DNA of 64,000 nt from Arenicola marina (taxonomy: Eukaryota; Annelida; Polychaeta; Arenicolidae), in NCBI GenBank assembly GCA_964019135.1, contig OZ025248.1, positions 68,950,119-69,014,118 of the forward strand, read 5' to 3'. The first letter of the stretch is position 1; each line of letters begins with the position of its first letter. The notes under the pieces are model-generated. The model was not told where the DNA came from and did no database searches. It was given only the letters and a program-made list of their open reading frames with translations. Of this stretch, positions 17,895-30,219 are shown piece by piece. The translations under genes and the position numbers were made by a program.

Positions 17895-20573
17895 ACTGGG
17901 GAGAGAGGAGTTTCTGTATAATGTCAAGACCCCGGTGGGCATATCGCACGGAGAGAGGAGTTTCTGTATAAAGTCAAGGCCCCGGTGGGCATATCGCACG
18001 GAGAGAGGAGTTTCTGTATAAAGTCAAGGCCCCGGTGGGCATATCGCCCGGACAGAGGAGTTCCTGTATAAAGTCAAGGCCCCGGTGGGCATATCGCACG
18101 GAGAAAGGAGTTTCTGTATAATGTCAAGGCCCCGGTGGACATATCGCCCGGACAGAGGAGTTCCTGTATATTGTCAAGGCCCCGATGGGCATATCGCACG
18201 GAGAGAGGAGTTCCTGTATAATGTCAAGACCCCGGTGGGCATATCGCACGGAGAGAGGAGTTCCTGTATAATGTCAAGGCCCCGATGGGCATATCGCACG
18301 GAGAGAGGAGTTTCTGTATAATGTCAAGACCCCAGTGGGCATATCGCACGGAGAGAGGAGTTCCTGTATAATGTCAAGACCCCGGTGGGCATATCGCACG
18401 GAGAGAGGAGTTCCTGTATAATGTCAAGACCCCGGTGGGCATATCGCACGGAGAGAGGAGTTCCTGTATAATGTCAAGGCCCCGGTGGGCATATCGCCCG
18501 GACAGAGGAGTTCCTGTATAATGTCAAGACCCCGGTGGGCATATCGCACGGAGAGAGGTGTTCCTGTACAATGTCAAGGGCCCGGTGGGCATATCGCACG
18601 GAGAGAGGAGTTCCTGTATAATGTCAAGACCCCGGTGGGCATATCGCACGGAGAGAGGAGTTTCTGTATAATGTCAAGACCCCGGTGGGCATATCGCACG
18701 GAGAGAGGAGTTCCTGTATAATGTCAAGACCCCGGTGGGTATATCGCACGGAGAGAGGAGTTCCTGTATAATGTCAAGACCCCGGTGGGCATATCGCACG
18801 GAGAGAGAAGTTTCTGTATAATGTCAAGACCCCGGTGGGCATATCGCACGGAGAGAGGAGTTTCTGTATAATGTCAAGACCCCGGTGGGCATATCGCACG
18901 GAGAGAGGAGTTCCTGTATAATGTCAAGACCCCGGTGGGCATATCGCACGGAGAGAGGAGTTCCTGTATAATGTCAAGGCCCTGGTGGGCATATCGCACG
19001 GAGAGAGGAGTTCCTGTATAATGTCAAGGCCCCGGTGGGCATATCGCCCGGACAGAGGAGTTCCTGTATAATGTCAAGACCCCGGTGGGTATATCGCACG
19101 GAGAGAGGAGTTTCTGTATAATGTCAAGACCCCGGTGGGCATATCGCACGGAGAGAGGAGTTCCTGTATAATGTCAAGACCCCGGTGGGTATATCGGACG
19201 GAGAGAGGAGTTTCTGTATAATGTCAAGACCCCGGTGGGCATATCGCACGGAGAGAGGAGTTCCTGTATAATGTCAAGACCCCGGTGGGCATATCGCACG
19301 GAGAGAGGAGTTCCTGTATAATGTCAAGACCCCGGTGGGCATATCGCACGGAGAGAGGAGTTTCTGTATAATGTCAAGACCCCGGTGGGCATATCGCACG
19401 GAGAGAGGAGTTCCTGTATAATGTCAAGACCCCGGTGGGCATATCGCACGGAGAGAGGAGTTTCTGTATAATGTCAAGACCCCGGTGGGCATATCGCACG
19501 GAGAGAGGAGTTTCTGTATAATGTCAAGACCCCGGTGGGCATATCGCACGGAGAGAGGAGTTCCTGTATAATGTCAAGACCCCGGTGGGCATATCGCACG
19601 GAGAGAGGAGTTCCTGTATAATGTCAAGACCCCGGTGGGTATATCGCACGGAGAGAGGAGTTTCTGTATAATGTCAAGACCCCGGTGGGCATATCGCACG
19701 GAGAGAGGAGTTCCTGTATAATGTCAAGACCCCGGTGGGCATATCGCACGGAGAGAGGAGTTTCTGTATAATGTCAAGACCCCGGTGGGCATATCGCACG
19801 GAGAGAGGAGTTCCTGTATAATGTCAAGACCCCGGTGGGCATATCGCACGGAGAGAGGAGTTCCTGTATAATGTCAAGGCCCCGGTGGGCATATCGCACG
19901 GAGAGAGGAGTTTCTGTATAATGTCAAGACCCCGGTGGGCATATCGCACGGAGAGAGGAGTTCCTGTATAATGTCAAGACCCCGGTGGGCATATCGCACG
20001 GAGAGAGGAGTTTCTGTATAATGTCAAGACCCCGGTGGGCATATCGCACGGAGAGAGGAGTTTCTGTATAATGTCAAGACCCCGGTGGGCATATCGCACG
20101 GAGAGAGGAGTTTCTGTATAATGTCAAGACCCCGGTGGGTATATCGCACGGAGAGAGGAGTTTCTGTATAATGTCAAGACCCCGGTGGGCATATCGCACG
20201 GAGAGAGGAGTTTCTGTATAATGTCAAGACCCCGGTGGGCATATCGCACGGAGAGAGGAGTTTCTGTATAATGTCAAGACCCCGGTGGGCATATCGCACG
20301 GAGAGAGGAGTTTCTGTATAATGTCAAGACCCCGGTGGGCATATCGCACGGAGAGAGGAGTTCCTGTATAATGTCAAGACCCCGGTGGGCATATCGCACG
20401 GAGAGAGGAGTTCCTGTATAATGTCAAGACCCCGGTGGGCATATCGCACGGAGAGAGGTGTTCCTGTATAATGTCAAGGCCCCGGTGGGTATATCGCACG
20501 GAGAGAGGGGTTCCTGTATAATGTCAAGACCCCGGTGGGCATATCGCACGGAGAGAGGAGTTTCTGTATAATA
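17895..20573. repeat. 50-bp minisatellite, about 53 copies, very homogeneous
   Basis: The unit has ATATCGCACGGAGAGAGGAG, then TTCCTGTATAATGTCAAGAC, then CCCGGTGGGC, and is 50 bp without indels for nearly the whole array. Most variation is at a few sites: TTC versus TTT, GAC versus GGC, GGGC versus GGGT, and a CCCGGACAGAG variant (about 18047, 18147, 18487 and 19047). Near absence of indels suggests recent homogenisation. Confidence 0.97.
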
Positions 20574-20579
20574 AGGAGC

Positions 20580-21157
20580 AGAAATGGTCACGGTAGCTGG
20601 TTGTTTTCTTGAGATGGAATCTTTTTTATATGCAGGATCTTCCTGTCAAGTGCTAGCTGAACAATAAAATGGTTCTTTGCGTTTATTTAACGGACTCCGA
20701 ATTTGTTCGGTGGCATGGGGGTATGAATTATGCACGTGGTACCAGATGGGATTCATTGATATAATGATCGCTGCTTACTTACCAGGTCAAACGGAAGACC
20801 ACGTTGACACAAGTCATTGATTTATTCGACTGGATTTCCGTTCAGCGAAGGACGCTTACCCAATTGACCAAGACAAGAATAATAATATTTGCACAGAGGC
20901 TGAACAATGGAGGAGTGTTTGGTGAGGCCCTGCTATGGTCAGCAGGGGCACAAAAGTACCTGGCACCCAGCGGTGTGTGTGTGGTCAGCAGCCCCGGCAT
21001 GAATACTTTATGCCCGGCCACAAAGCTCCAGCAGACTGCAGAGCATCCAGGGAGAATGGAGGTTGTCCCTGTCTGTCGCGCTGTGTCACTCATCATTCTG
21101 CCTCACCTCACCCCCACCCCCCCCCCCCCCCCACCCCCCGCGCTGTGCCTCTCGCTG
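20580..21157. other. Unique sequence before the SINE, no gene recognised
   Basis: A 135-codon frame at 20804-21211 ends inside the C-rich run and the SINE, so it is not credible as a gene. A C-rich run lies at 21110-21139. Confidence 0.5.
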
Positions 21158-21412
21158 CCGTCCGCCAAGGGGGCCGGGGATAGCTCAGTGGGAGCTCCCC
21201 TGAGAGCCTAACGGCACGTGGATCCATAATTCGAGCCCCGCTGTGGCCATGTCTGTGTGGTCGCAGGATAAAGATCCCATGTCTTTCTTTACAAAGAGTA
21301 GGTGGTTACCCCGGGGACATGGCTCCACTGTCCCTTCCTTCTCCCATTGGCGCGATATGACCAAAAGCGGTTAAAGCGTCCTGAATAACCAACCAACCAA
21401 CCGTCCGCCAAG
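21158..21412 (+). mobile_element. tRNA-derived SINE with 12-bp target duplication
   Basis: The body spans 21170-21400. The head is tRNA-like with an RNA polymerase III A box TAGCTCAGTGGG (21181-21192) and a B-box-like ATTCGAGCCC (21229-21238). A body without coding sense follows (GCGCGATATGACC at 21350-21362). The tail is (AACC)n at about 21387-21400. CCGTCCGCCAAG occurs exactly at 21158-21169 and 21401-21412, a perfect target duplication, so the element is complete and not very old. The LINE partner that mobilised it cannot be told from this copy. Confidence 0.88.
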
Positions 21413-21720
21413 CTCCGCCGCCTTACCGGAGTAATAAGAATTTCGACATACCAACATCCACGAAACGTTGTTAAAAGCCCCATGCAAATAAATGTTACTG
21501 TAATACGCGGGATCGCCGTGCAGTCACCTAACGAGAACTATTTATGTAACAGCTTTGCAGCAAAAAAACAACAACCTTTGGACAAATGAAGGTGAAAAAA
21601 GTCAAATTCGATTAATTATTATTGAAAAAGTGTATCCTAGAAAATGTAAGAATCTTGTAATTATTCTTAATCTTGCCCTACATGCTTAAGTGGCGGAGAT
21701 ATATCACGTTGGTGTTATAT
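21413..21720. other. Unique AT-rich sequence, nothing recognised
   Basis: Between the SINE and a LINE fragment. AT-rich from 21530. It may be more of the LINE 3' region, too decayed to read. Confidence 0.4.
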
Positions 21721-21726
21721 TTCTGC

Positions 21727-21845
21727 TATAGGGCGTGTGTTCTAAGCAGTCTGCTGTATGGCAGTGAAACGTGGACCACATATCTTGACCAAGAAAAAAA
21801 TTAAACAATTGCCATTTTCGTTGCTTAACACATTCTGAGCGTTAG
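21727..21845 (+). pseudogene. LINE reverse transcriptase C-terminal fragment
   Basis: One frame reads YRACVLSSLLYGSETWTTY then LDQEKKLNNCHFRCL and a stop soon after. This matches the conserved region beyond the reverse transcriptase of many animal LINEs (usual form YxxCVLSTLLYGSETWT ... LNxFHxRCLRxIL). The frame departs from the family after RCL. It is an isolated remnant of a LINE different from the two near the start of the window, ending at the 21-bp array. Confidence 0.75.
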
Positions 21846-21896
21846 TCAGGGCCAGCCCGAGCATTTATGCTTTTGTAAAATAAAGACGTCGTCGTT

Positions 21897-22490
21897 GGCC
21901 AGGTGCTGACGGCACACGGCCAGGCGCTGACGGCACACGACCAGGTGCTGACGGCACACGGCCAGGTGCTGACGGCACACGGCCAGGCGCTGACGGCTTA
22001 TGACCAGGTGTTGACGGCTTACGACCAGGTGCTGACGGCTGACGGCCAGGTGCTGACGGCTCACAGCCAGGTGCTGACGGCACACGGCCAGGTGCTGACG
22101 GCACACGGCCAGGTGCTGACGGCACACGGCCAGGTGCTGACGGCACACGGCCAGGTGCTGACGGCACACGGCCAGGTGCTGACGGCACATGGCCAGGTGC
22201 TGACGGCACACGGCCAGGTGCTGACGGCACACGGTCAGGTGCTGACGGCACACGGCCAGGTGCTGACGGCACACCGCCAGGTGCTGACGGCACACCGCCA
22301 GGTGCTGACGGCACACGGTCAGGTGCTGACGGCACACGGCCAGGTGCTGACGGCACACCGCCAGGTTGTGACGGCACACGGCCCGGTGCTGACGGCACAC
22401 CGCCAGGTGCTGACGGCACACGGTCAGGTGCTGACGGCACACCGCCAGGTGGTGACGGCACACGGCCCGGTGCTAACGGCCCAGACCCAG
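21897..22490. repeat. 21-bp minisatellite, about 28 copies
   Basis: GTGCTGACGGCACACGGCCA plus G repeats at an exact 21-bp step. The period is a multiple of three and the unit has no stop in several frames, so long open frames exist on both strands. These are artefacts. Confidence 0.96.
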
Positions 22491-22494
22491 CTTA

Positions 22495-23020
22495 CCTCTC
22501 CTAACACTAACCCTAACTCACCACTATGGACACAGCTTTCCACTCTCGGTGTATTAACATGGACCGACCATCGACTGACCACCGGGAAACCATCTCGGTC
22601 AGTGATTACTATTGAGTTATCCGCGCCGTATTGTGCCGCCTGAGGAAGATATGCAGCGCATTATGGCTTCAGATATGATTCACATTAACGCTAATAATTA
22701 AATCAAACCGTATCCTTCAATAGACTGCATTGCTTCCACGGTCAAAAGGTCATTCATAATTTGCGTTAATGCTGACGGCGGCAATATTTATGGTTCTGTC
22801 AGTGATGGGGGCTTAGGCGGAAGTCGGAACAGGGACCCAGCCACTTATGGCAGCGCCGCGGCGCGGGCAGTGTGGGGATCACTGCCAATGCTGAAATAAT
22901 TGGCTCTCGACAGAGTAAGTAGGCTTAATGGAAAAGGGCGCGCGTCAAGCGGACCAGGCCCTGGAGACTGATTATGGCATTCCTCGGCAGGGAAATCAAT
23001 GAGGCCACAAGGCACAGGGC
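22495..23020. other. Unique sequence, no gene recognised
   Basis: Starts with CTAACACTAACCCTAAC, which is telomere-like but far too short to call. The rest is mixed composition without motifs. Confidence 0.5.
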
Positions 23021-23024
23021 ACCG

Positions 23025-23200
23025 GCCTAACCGGGGCCGTACTGGGCAGGGGGCTAGCCTAACTGGGGCCGTATGGGGCAGGGAACTAGCCTAACTGGGG
23101 CCGTACGGGGCATGGGGCTAGCCTAACTGGGGCCGTATGGGGCAGGGTGCTAGCCTAACCGGCGCCGTACGGAACAGGGCGCCAGTCTAACTGGGGCCGA
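23025..23200. repeat. 32-bp minisatellite, about 5 copies
   Basis: AACTGGGGCCGTATGGGGCA then GGGGCTAGCCT, with a step of 32 bp (23061, 23093). Confidence 0.93.
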
Positions 23201-23214
23201 GAAAAACAGGAGGG

Positions 23215-26200
23215 CTGTTCCGATTAGACACTATCGTGGCGTGGCTCTCTCTCTGTGGTGGTGGGTCCGATTAGACACTATAGTACGTGGCGTGGCTCTC
23301 TGTGGTGGTGGGTCCGATTAGACACTATAGTGCGTGGCGTGGCTCTCTGTGGTGGTGGGTCCGATTAGACACTATAGTACGTGGCGTGGCTCTCTCTCTG
23401 TGGTGGTGGGTCCGATTAGACACTATAGTACGTGGCGTGGCTCTCTGTGGTGGTGGGTCCGATTAGACACTATAGTACGTGGCGTGGCTCTCTCTCTGTG
23501 GTGGTGGATTCGATTAGACACTATAGTACGTGGCGTGGCTCTCTCTCTGTGGTGGTGGGTCCGATTAGACACTATAGTACGTGGCTCTCTCTCTGTGGTG
23601 GTGGGTCCGATTAGACACTATAGTACGTGGCGTGGCTCTCTCTCTATGGTGGTGGGTCCGATTAGACACTATAGTACGTGGCGTGGCTCTCTATGGTGGT
23701 GGGTCCGATTAGACACTATAGTACGTGGCGTGGCTCTCTGTGGTGGTGGGTCCGATTAGACACTATAGTACGTGGCGTGGCTCTCTCTCTATGGTGGTGG
23801 GTCCGATTAGCCCCTATAGTACGTGGCGTGGCTCTCTCTCTGTGGTGGTGGGTTCGATTAGACACTATAGTACGTGGCGTGGCTCTCTCTCTGTGGTAGT
23901 GGGTCCGATTAGACACTATAGTACGTGGCGTGGTTTTCTCTCTGTGGTGGTGGGTCCGATTAGACACTATAGTACGTGGCGTGGCTCTCTCTCTGTGGTG
24001 GTGGGTCCGATTAGACACTAAAGTACGTGGCGTGGCTCTCTGTGGTGGTGGGTCCGATTAGACACTATAGTACGTGGCGTGGCTCTCTCTCTGTGGTGGT
24101 GGGTCCGATTAGACACTATAGTACGTGGCGTGGCTCTCTCTCTGTGGTGGTGGGTCCGATTAGACACTATAGTACGTGGCGTGGCTCTCTCTCTGTGGTG
24201 GTGGATTCGATTAGACACTATAGTACGTGGGGTGGCTCTCTGTGGTGGTGGGTCCGATTAGACAATATAGTACGTGGCGTGGCTCTCTGTGGTGGTGGAT
24301 TCGATTAGACACTATAGTACGTGGCGTGGCTCTCTCTCTGTGGTGGTGGATTCGATTAGACACTATAGTACGTGGCGTGGGTCCCTGTGGTGGTGGGTCC
24401 GATTAGACACTATAGTACGCGACGTGGCTCTCTCTCTGTGGTGGTGGGTCCGATTAGACACTATCGTACGTGGCTCTCTCTCTGTGGTGGTGGGTCCGAT
24501 TAGACACAATAGTACGTGGCGTGGCTCTCTGTGGTGGTGGGTCCGATTAGACACTATAGTACGTGGCGTGGCTCTCCGTGGTGGTGGGTCCGATTAGACA
24601 CTATAGTACGTGGCGTGGCTCTCTCTCTGTGGTGGTGGGTCCGATTAGACACCATCGTACGTGGCGTGGCTCTCTCTCTGTGGTGGTGGGTCCGATTAGA
24701 CACTATAGTACGTGGCGTGGCTCTCTGTGGTGGTGGGTCCGATTAGACACTATAGTACGTGGCGTGGCTCTCTCTCTGTGGTGGTGGATTAAGTACGTGG
24801 GGTGGCTCTCTGTGGTGGTGGGTCCGATTAGACAATATAGTACGTGGCGTGGCTCTCTGTGGTGGTGGATTCGATTAGACACTATAGTACGTGGCGTGGC
24901 TCTCTCTCTGAGGTGGTGGGTCCGATTAGTCACTATAGTACGTGGCGTGGCTCTCTCTCTGTGGTGGTGGGTCCGATTAGACACTATAGTACGTGGCGTG
25001 GCTCTCTCTCTGTGGTGGTGGTTCCGATTAGACACTATAGTACGTGGCGTGGCTCTCTCTCTGTTGTGGTGGGTCCGATTAGACACTATCGTACGTGGCG
25101 TGGCTCTCTCTCTGTGGTGGTGGGTCCGATTAGACACTATCGTACGTGGCGTCGCTCTCTCTCTGTGGTGGTGGGTCCGATTAGACACTATAGTACGTGG
25201 CGTGGCTCTCTCTCTGTGGTGGTGGGTCCGATTAGACACTATAGTACGTGGCGTGGCTCTCTCTCTGTGGTGGTGGGTCCGATTAGACACTATAGTACGT
25301 GGCGTGGCTCTCTCTCTGTGGTGGTGGGTCCGATTAGACACTATAGTACGTGGCGTGGCTCTCTCTCTGTGGTGGTGGGTCCGATTAGACACTATAGTAC
25401 GTGGCGTGGCTCTCTGTGGTGGTAGGTCCGATTAGACAATATAGTGCGTGGCGTGGCTCTCTCTCTGTGGTGGTGGGTCCGCTTAGACACTATAGTACGT
25501 GGCGTGGCTCTCTCTCTGTGGTGGTGGGTTCGATTAGACACTATAGTACGTGGCGTGGCGCTCTCTCTGTGGTGGTGGGCCCGATTAGACACTATAGTAC
25601 GTGGCGTGGCTCTCTCTCTCTGTGGTGGTGGGTCCGATTAGACACTATAGTACGTGGCGTGGCTCTCTCTCTCTCTGTGGTGGTGGGTCCGATTAGACAC
25701 TATAGTACGTGGTGTGGCTCTCTGTGGCGGTGGGTCCGATTAGACACTATAGTACGTGGCGTGGCTCTCTCTCTGTGGTGGTGGGCCCGATTAGACACTA
25801 TCGTCCGTGGCGTGTGTCTCTGTGGTGGTGGGTCCGATTAGACACTATAGTGCGTGGCGTGGCTCTCTCTCCGTGGTGGTGGGTCCGATTAGACACTATC
25901 GTACGTGGCTCTCTCTCTGTGGTGGTGGGTCCGATTAGACACTATAGTACGTGGCGTGGCTCTCTCTCTGTGGTGGTGGGTCCGATTAGACACTATCGTA
26001 CGTGGCGTGTGTCTCTGTGGTGGTGGGTCCGATTAGACACTATAGTACGTGGCGTGGCTCTCCGTGGTGGTGGGTCCGATTAGACACTATAGTACGTGGC
26101 GTGGCTCTCTCTCTGAGGTGGTGGGTCCGATTAGACACTATAGTACGTGGCGTATGTTTCTGTGGTGGTGGGTAGGATTAGCCCCTATAGTACGTGGCGT

Positions 26201-29200
26201 GGCCATCTCTCTCTGTGGTGGTGGGTCCGATTAGACACTATCGTACGTGGCGTGTGTCTCTGTGGTGGTGGGTCCGATTAGACACTATAGTACGTGGCGT
26301 GGCTCTCTCTCTGTGGTGTTGGGTCCTATTAGACACTATAGTACGTGGCGTATGTTTCTGTGGTGGTGGGTCCGATTAGCCCCTATAGTACGTGGCGTGG
26401 CTCTCTCTCTGTGGTGTTGGGTCCTATTAGACACTATAGTACGTGGCGTGGCCATGTCTCTCTGTGGTGGTGGGTCCGATTAGACACTATAGTACGTGGC
26501 GTGGCTCTCTCTCTGTGGTGGTGGGTCCGATTAGACACTATAGTACGTGGCGTGGCTCTCTCTCTGTGGTGGTGGGTCCGATTAGACACTCTAGTACGTG
26601 GCGTGGCTCTCTCTCTCTCTGGTGGTAGGTCCGATTAGACAATATAGTACGTGGCGTGGCTCTCTCTCTGTGGTGGTGGGTCCGATTAGACACTATAGTG
26701 CGTGGCGTGGCTCTCTCTCTGTGGTGGTGGGTCCGATTAGACACATCACTACGTGGCGTGGCCATCTCTCTCTGTGGTGGTGGGTCCGATTAGACACTAT
26801 AGTACGTGGCGTGGCTCTCTCTCTGTGGTGGTGGGTCCGATTAGACACAATAGTACGTGGCGTGGCCATCTCTCTCTGTGGTTGTGGGTCCGATTAGACA
26901 CTATAGTACGTGGCGTGGCTCTCTCTCCGTGGTGGTGGGTCCGATTAGACACTATAGTACGTGGCGTGGCTCTCTCTCTGTGGTGGTGGGTCCGATTAGA
27001 CACTATAGTACGTGGCGTGGCTCTCTCTCTGTGGTGGTGGGTCCGATTAGACACTATATTACGTGGCGTGGCTCTCTCTCTGTGGTGGTGGGTCCGATTA
27101 GACACTATAGTACGTGGCGTGGCTCTCTCTCTGTGGTGGTGGGTCCGATTAGACACTATAGTACGTGGCGTGGCTCTCTCTCTGTGGTGGTGGGTCCGAT
27201 TAGACACTATAGTACGTGGCGTGGCTCTCTCTCTGTGGTGGTGGCTCCGATTAGACACTATAGTACGTGGCGTGGCTCTCTCTCTATGGTGGTGGGTCCG
27301 ATTAGACGCTATAGTACGTGGCGTGGCTCTCTCTCTATGGTGGTGGGTCCGATTAGACGCTATAGTACGTGGCGTGGCTCTCTCTCTGTGGTGGTGGGTC
27401 CGATTAGACACTATAGTACGTGGCGTGGCTCTCTCTCTATGGTGGTGGGTCCGATTAGACGCTATAGTACGTGGCGTGGCTCTCTCTCTGTGGTGGTGGG
27501 TCCGATTAGACACTATAGTACGTGGCGTGGCTCTCTCTCTGTGGTGGTGGGTCCGATTAGACACTATAGTACGTGGCGTGGCTCTCTCTCTGAGGTGGTG
27601 GGTCCGATTAGACACTATAGTACGTGGCGTATGTTTCTGTGGTGGTGGGTCCGATTAGCCCCTATAGTACGTGGCGTGGCTCTCTCTCTGTGGTGGTGAC
27701 TCCGATTAGACACTATAGTACGTGGCGTGGCTCTCTCTCTGTGGTGGTGGGTCCGATTAGACACTATAGTACGTGGCGTGGCTCTCTCTCTGTGGTGGTG
27801 GGTCCGATTAGACACTATAGTACGTGGCGTGGCTCTCTCTCTGTGGTGGTGGGTCCGATTAGACACTATCGTACGTGGCGTGTGTCTCTGTGGTGGTGGG
27901 TCCGATTAGACAATATAGTACGTGGCGTGGCTCTCTCTCTGTGGTGGTTGGTCCGATTAGACACTATAGTACGTGGCGTGGCTCTCTCTCTGTGGTGGTG
28001 GGTCCGATTAGACACTATCGTACGTGGCGTGTGTCTGTGGTGGTGGATCCGATTAGACAATATAGTACGTGGCGTGGCTCTCTGTGGTGGTGGGTCCGAT
28101 TAGACACTATAGTACGTGGCGTGGCTCTCTCTCTGAGGTGGTGGGTCCGATTAGACACTATAGTACGTGGCGTATGTTTCTGTGGTGGTGGGTCCGATTA
28201 GCCCCTATAGTACGTGGCGTGGCTCTCTCTCTGTGGTGTTGGGTCCTATTAGACACTATAGTACGTGGCGTGGCCATGTCTCTCTGTGGTTGTGGGTCCG
28301 ATTAGACACTATAGTACGTGGCGTGGCTCTCTCTCTGTGGTGGTGGGTCCGATTAGACACTATCGTACGTGGCGTGGCTCTCTCTCCGTGGTGGTGGGTC
28401 CGATTAGACACTGTAGTACGTAGCGTGGCTCTCTCTCTGTGGTGGTGGGTCCGATTAGACAATATAGTACGTGGCGTGGCTCTCTCTCTGTGGTGGTGGG
28501 TCCGATTAGACACTATCGTACGTGGCGTGTGTCTCTGTGGTGGTGGGTCCGATTAGACAATATAGTACGTGGCGTGGCTCTCCGTGGTGGTGGGTCCGAT
28601 TAGACACTATCGTACGTGGCGTGGCTCTCTCTCTGTGGTGGTGGGTCCGATTAGACACTATAGTACGTGGCGTATGTTTCTGTGGTGGTGGGTCCGATTA
28701 GCCCCTATAGTACGTGGCGTGGCTCTCTCTCTGTGGTGTTGGGTCCTATTAGACACTATAGTACGTGGCGTGGCCATGTCTCTCTGTGGTGGTGGGTCCG
28801 ATTAGACACTATAGTACGTGGCGTGGCCATCTCTCTCTGTGGTGGTGGGTCCGATTAGACACTGTAGTACGTGGCGTGGCTCTCTCTCTGTGGTGGTGGG
28901 TCCGATTAGACACTATGGGACGTGGCATGTGTCTCTGTGGTGGTGGGTCCGATTAGACACTATGGTACGTGGCGTGGCTCTCTCTCTGAGGTGGTGGGTC
29001 CGATTAGACGCTATAGTACGTGGCGTGGCTCTCTCTCTGTGGTGGTGGGTCCGATTAGACGCTATAGTACGTGGCGTGGCTCTCTCTCTGTGGTGGTGGG
29101 TCCGATTAGACACTACGGTACGTGGCATGTGTCTCTGTGGTGGTGGGTCCGATTAGACACTATGGTACGTGGCGTGGGTCCCTGTGGTGGTGGGTCCGAT

Positions 29201-29315
29201 TAGACACTACGGTACGTGGCGTGGCTCTCTCTCTGTGGTGGTGGATCCGATTAGACACCATAGTACGTGGCGTGGCTCTCTCCCTGTGGTGGTGGGTCCG
29301 ATTAGATACCAATAG
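23215..29315. repeat. 6.1-kb minisatellite of 51-bp units with an internal CT microsatellite
   Basis: The unit has GGTGGTGGGTCCGATTAGAC, ACTATAGTACGTGGCGTGGC and (TC)n TGT. The usual length is 51 bp with (TC)4; copies with shorter or longer CT tracts are frequent (45-57 bp). About 120 copies. Subtypes (GATTAGCCCC, GGCCATGTCTC, GTATGTTTCTGTGG, TATCGTACG) recur in blocks, for example the run GTATGTTTC ... GATTAGCCCC at about 26150, 26347, 27627, 28170 and 28670. This implies segmental copying of several units at a time. Confidence 0.97.
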
Positions 29316-29319
29316 AACA

Positions 29320-30215
29320 TGTTCTGGCTTGTCGCGTGGCGTCACTTTGCGCCTCGACTGGCAGCTGGCATCCTGGTGAAGCTCGTGACGTCATAATGGC
29401 CGTGGGTCACGTGCTGGCAGAGTGTCCTGATTATTGGTTTTCCCAGGATGCACCGGGGCAAACCTACCTGTAATAACCTGACATAATGACACGGATTTCG
29501 CCGCCAGATGACGATAATGGCGTCACTTCCGGTCTGGGCAGCACGGTGTGTGAATAGCGAATAGCTTACAAGACGGCGGAACGGAGACCCGGGTTATGGG
29601 GTCGGTCGGTAGGGTAGGGGTCGGCCGGGACGGGGTAGGGTGGTGGGGGCCTGGGTGGAGGTGGGGTGGTGGTGGGGGAGGGGGAGTATAAATGAGCATG
29701 GTTGTGTTGTAGTTATTACGTGCTGACCGAGCAACCGTGTAACCTTGTGCGAACCTATTATTGATGTCACCCAATATTCCGGGTCTCAGAATTATCGCCC
29801 CCGGAGAGCGCAGGGCGTTTGGCCCCGACTCGATGCCCCGGCCACTCCGGGGGAGTAACCTTGGTAGTTATCTCGGTGACGGGGGCCACACCCATCTGCC
29901 ACCCGTCAGTTTTGCAACACCCCAACCCCCCTGTCAGTGACTATGCCGCTACCACCAACATCGCCTCTCAAACACCCTCACCATCCTTGGCCGGTAGGTG
30001 GCGATACGTGTTCTGGTGACAGATAGCGGTGGTGTCTGATCAATCCGGCAGAGGCCATTTAAGTATGATTATGTGACCAATGCCGGAGCCCAGAAAAACC
30101 GCTCCCCACCCCCCTCTTTCCCCCATCCCTCCCATGTGCCTCACACACCGACATACCCCGAGTCAACCTGCGGACATGGCAATTGGAAGGGTATGCCGGG
30201 GAGGGGAACATACAG
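29320..30215. other. Unique sequence, no gene recognised
   Basis: Contains a palindromic TGACGTCA at 29386-29393 and G-rich stretches near 29600-29690. Short frames only. Confidence 0.5.
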
Positions 30216-30219
30216 CGGA

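Noticed and set aside
17895..20573. CRISPR-like appearance of regular repeats
   Set aside because: There are no unique spacers; the whole 50-bp unit repeats, and the sequence is clearly eukaryotic.
20804..21211. 135-codon plus-strand frame
   Set aside because: It runs into a C-rich run and ends inside the SINE, with no domain or homologous motif.
22497..22515. Telomere-like CTAACACTAACCCTAAC
   Set aside because: Only about three imperfect units; no interstitial telomere array.
21846..22643. Frames of about 200-246 codons on both strands
   Set aside because: Translation of the 21-bp array, seven codons per unit.
23334..29379. Frames with the repeated peptide GPIRHYSTWRGSLSVVV and its antisense
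   Set aside because: Translation of the 51-bp array. Frames change wherever the CT tract changes length, which shows no coding constraint.
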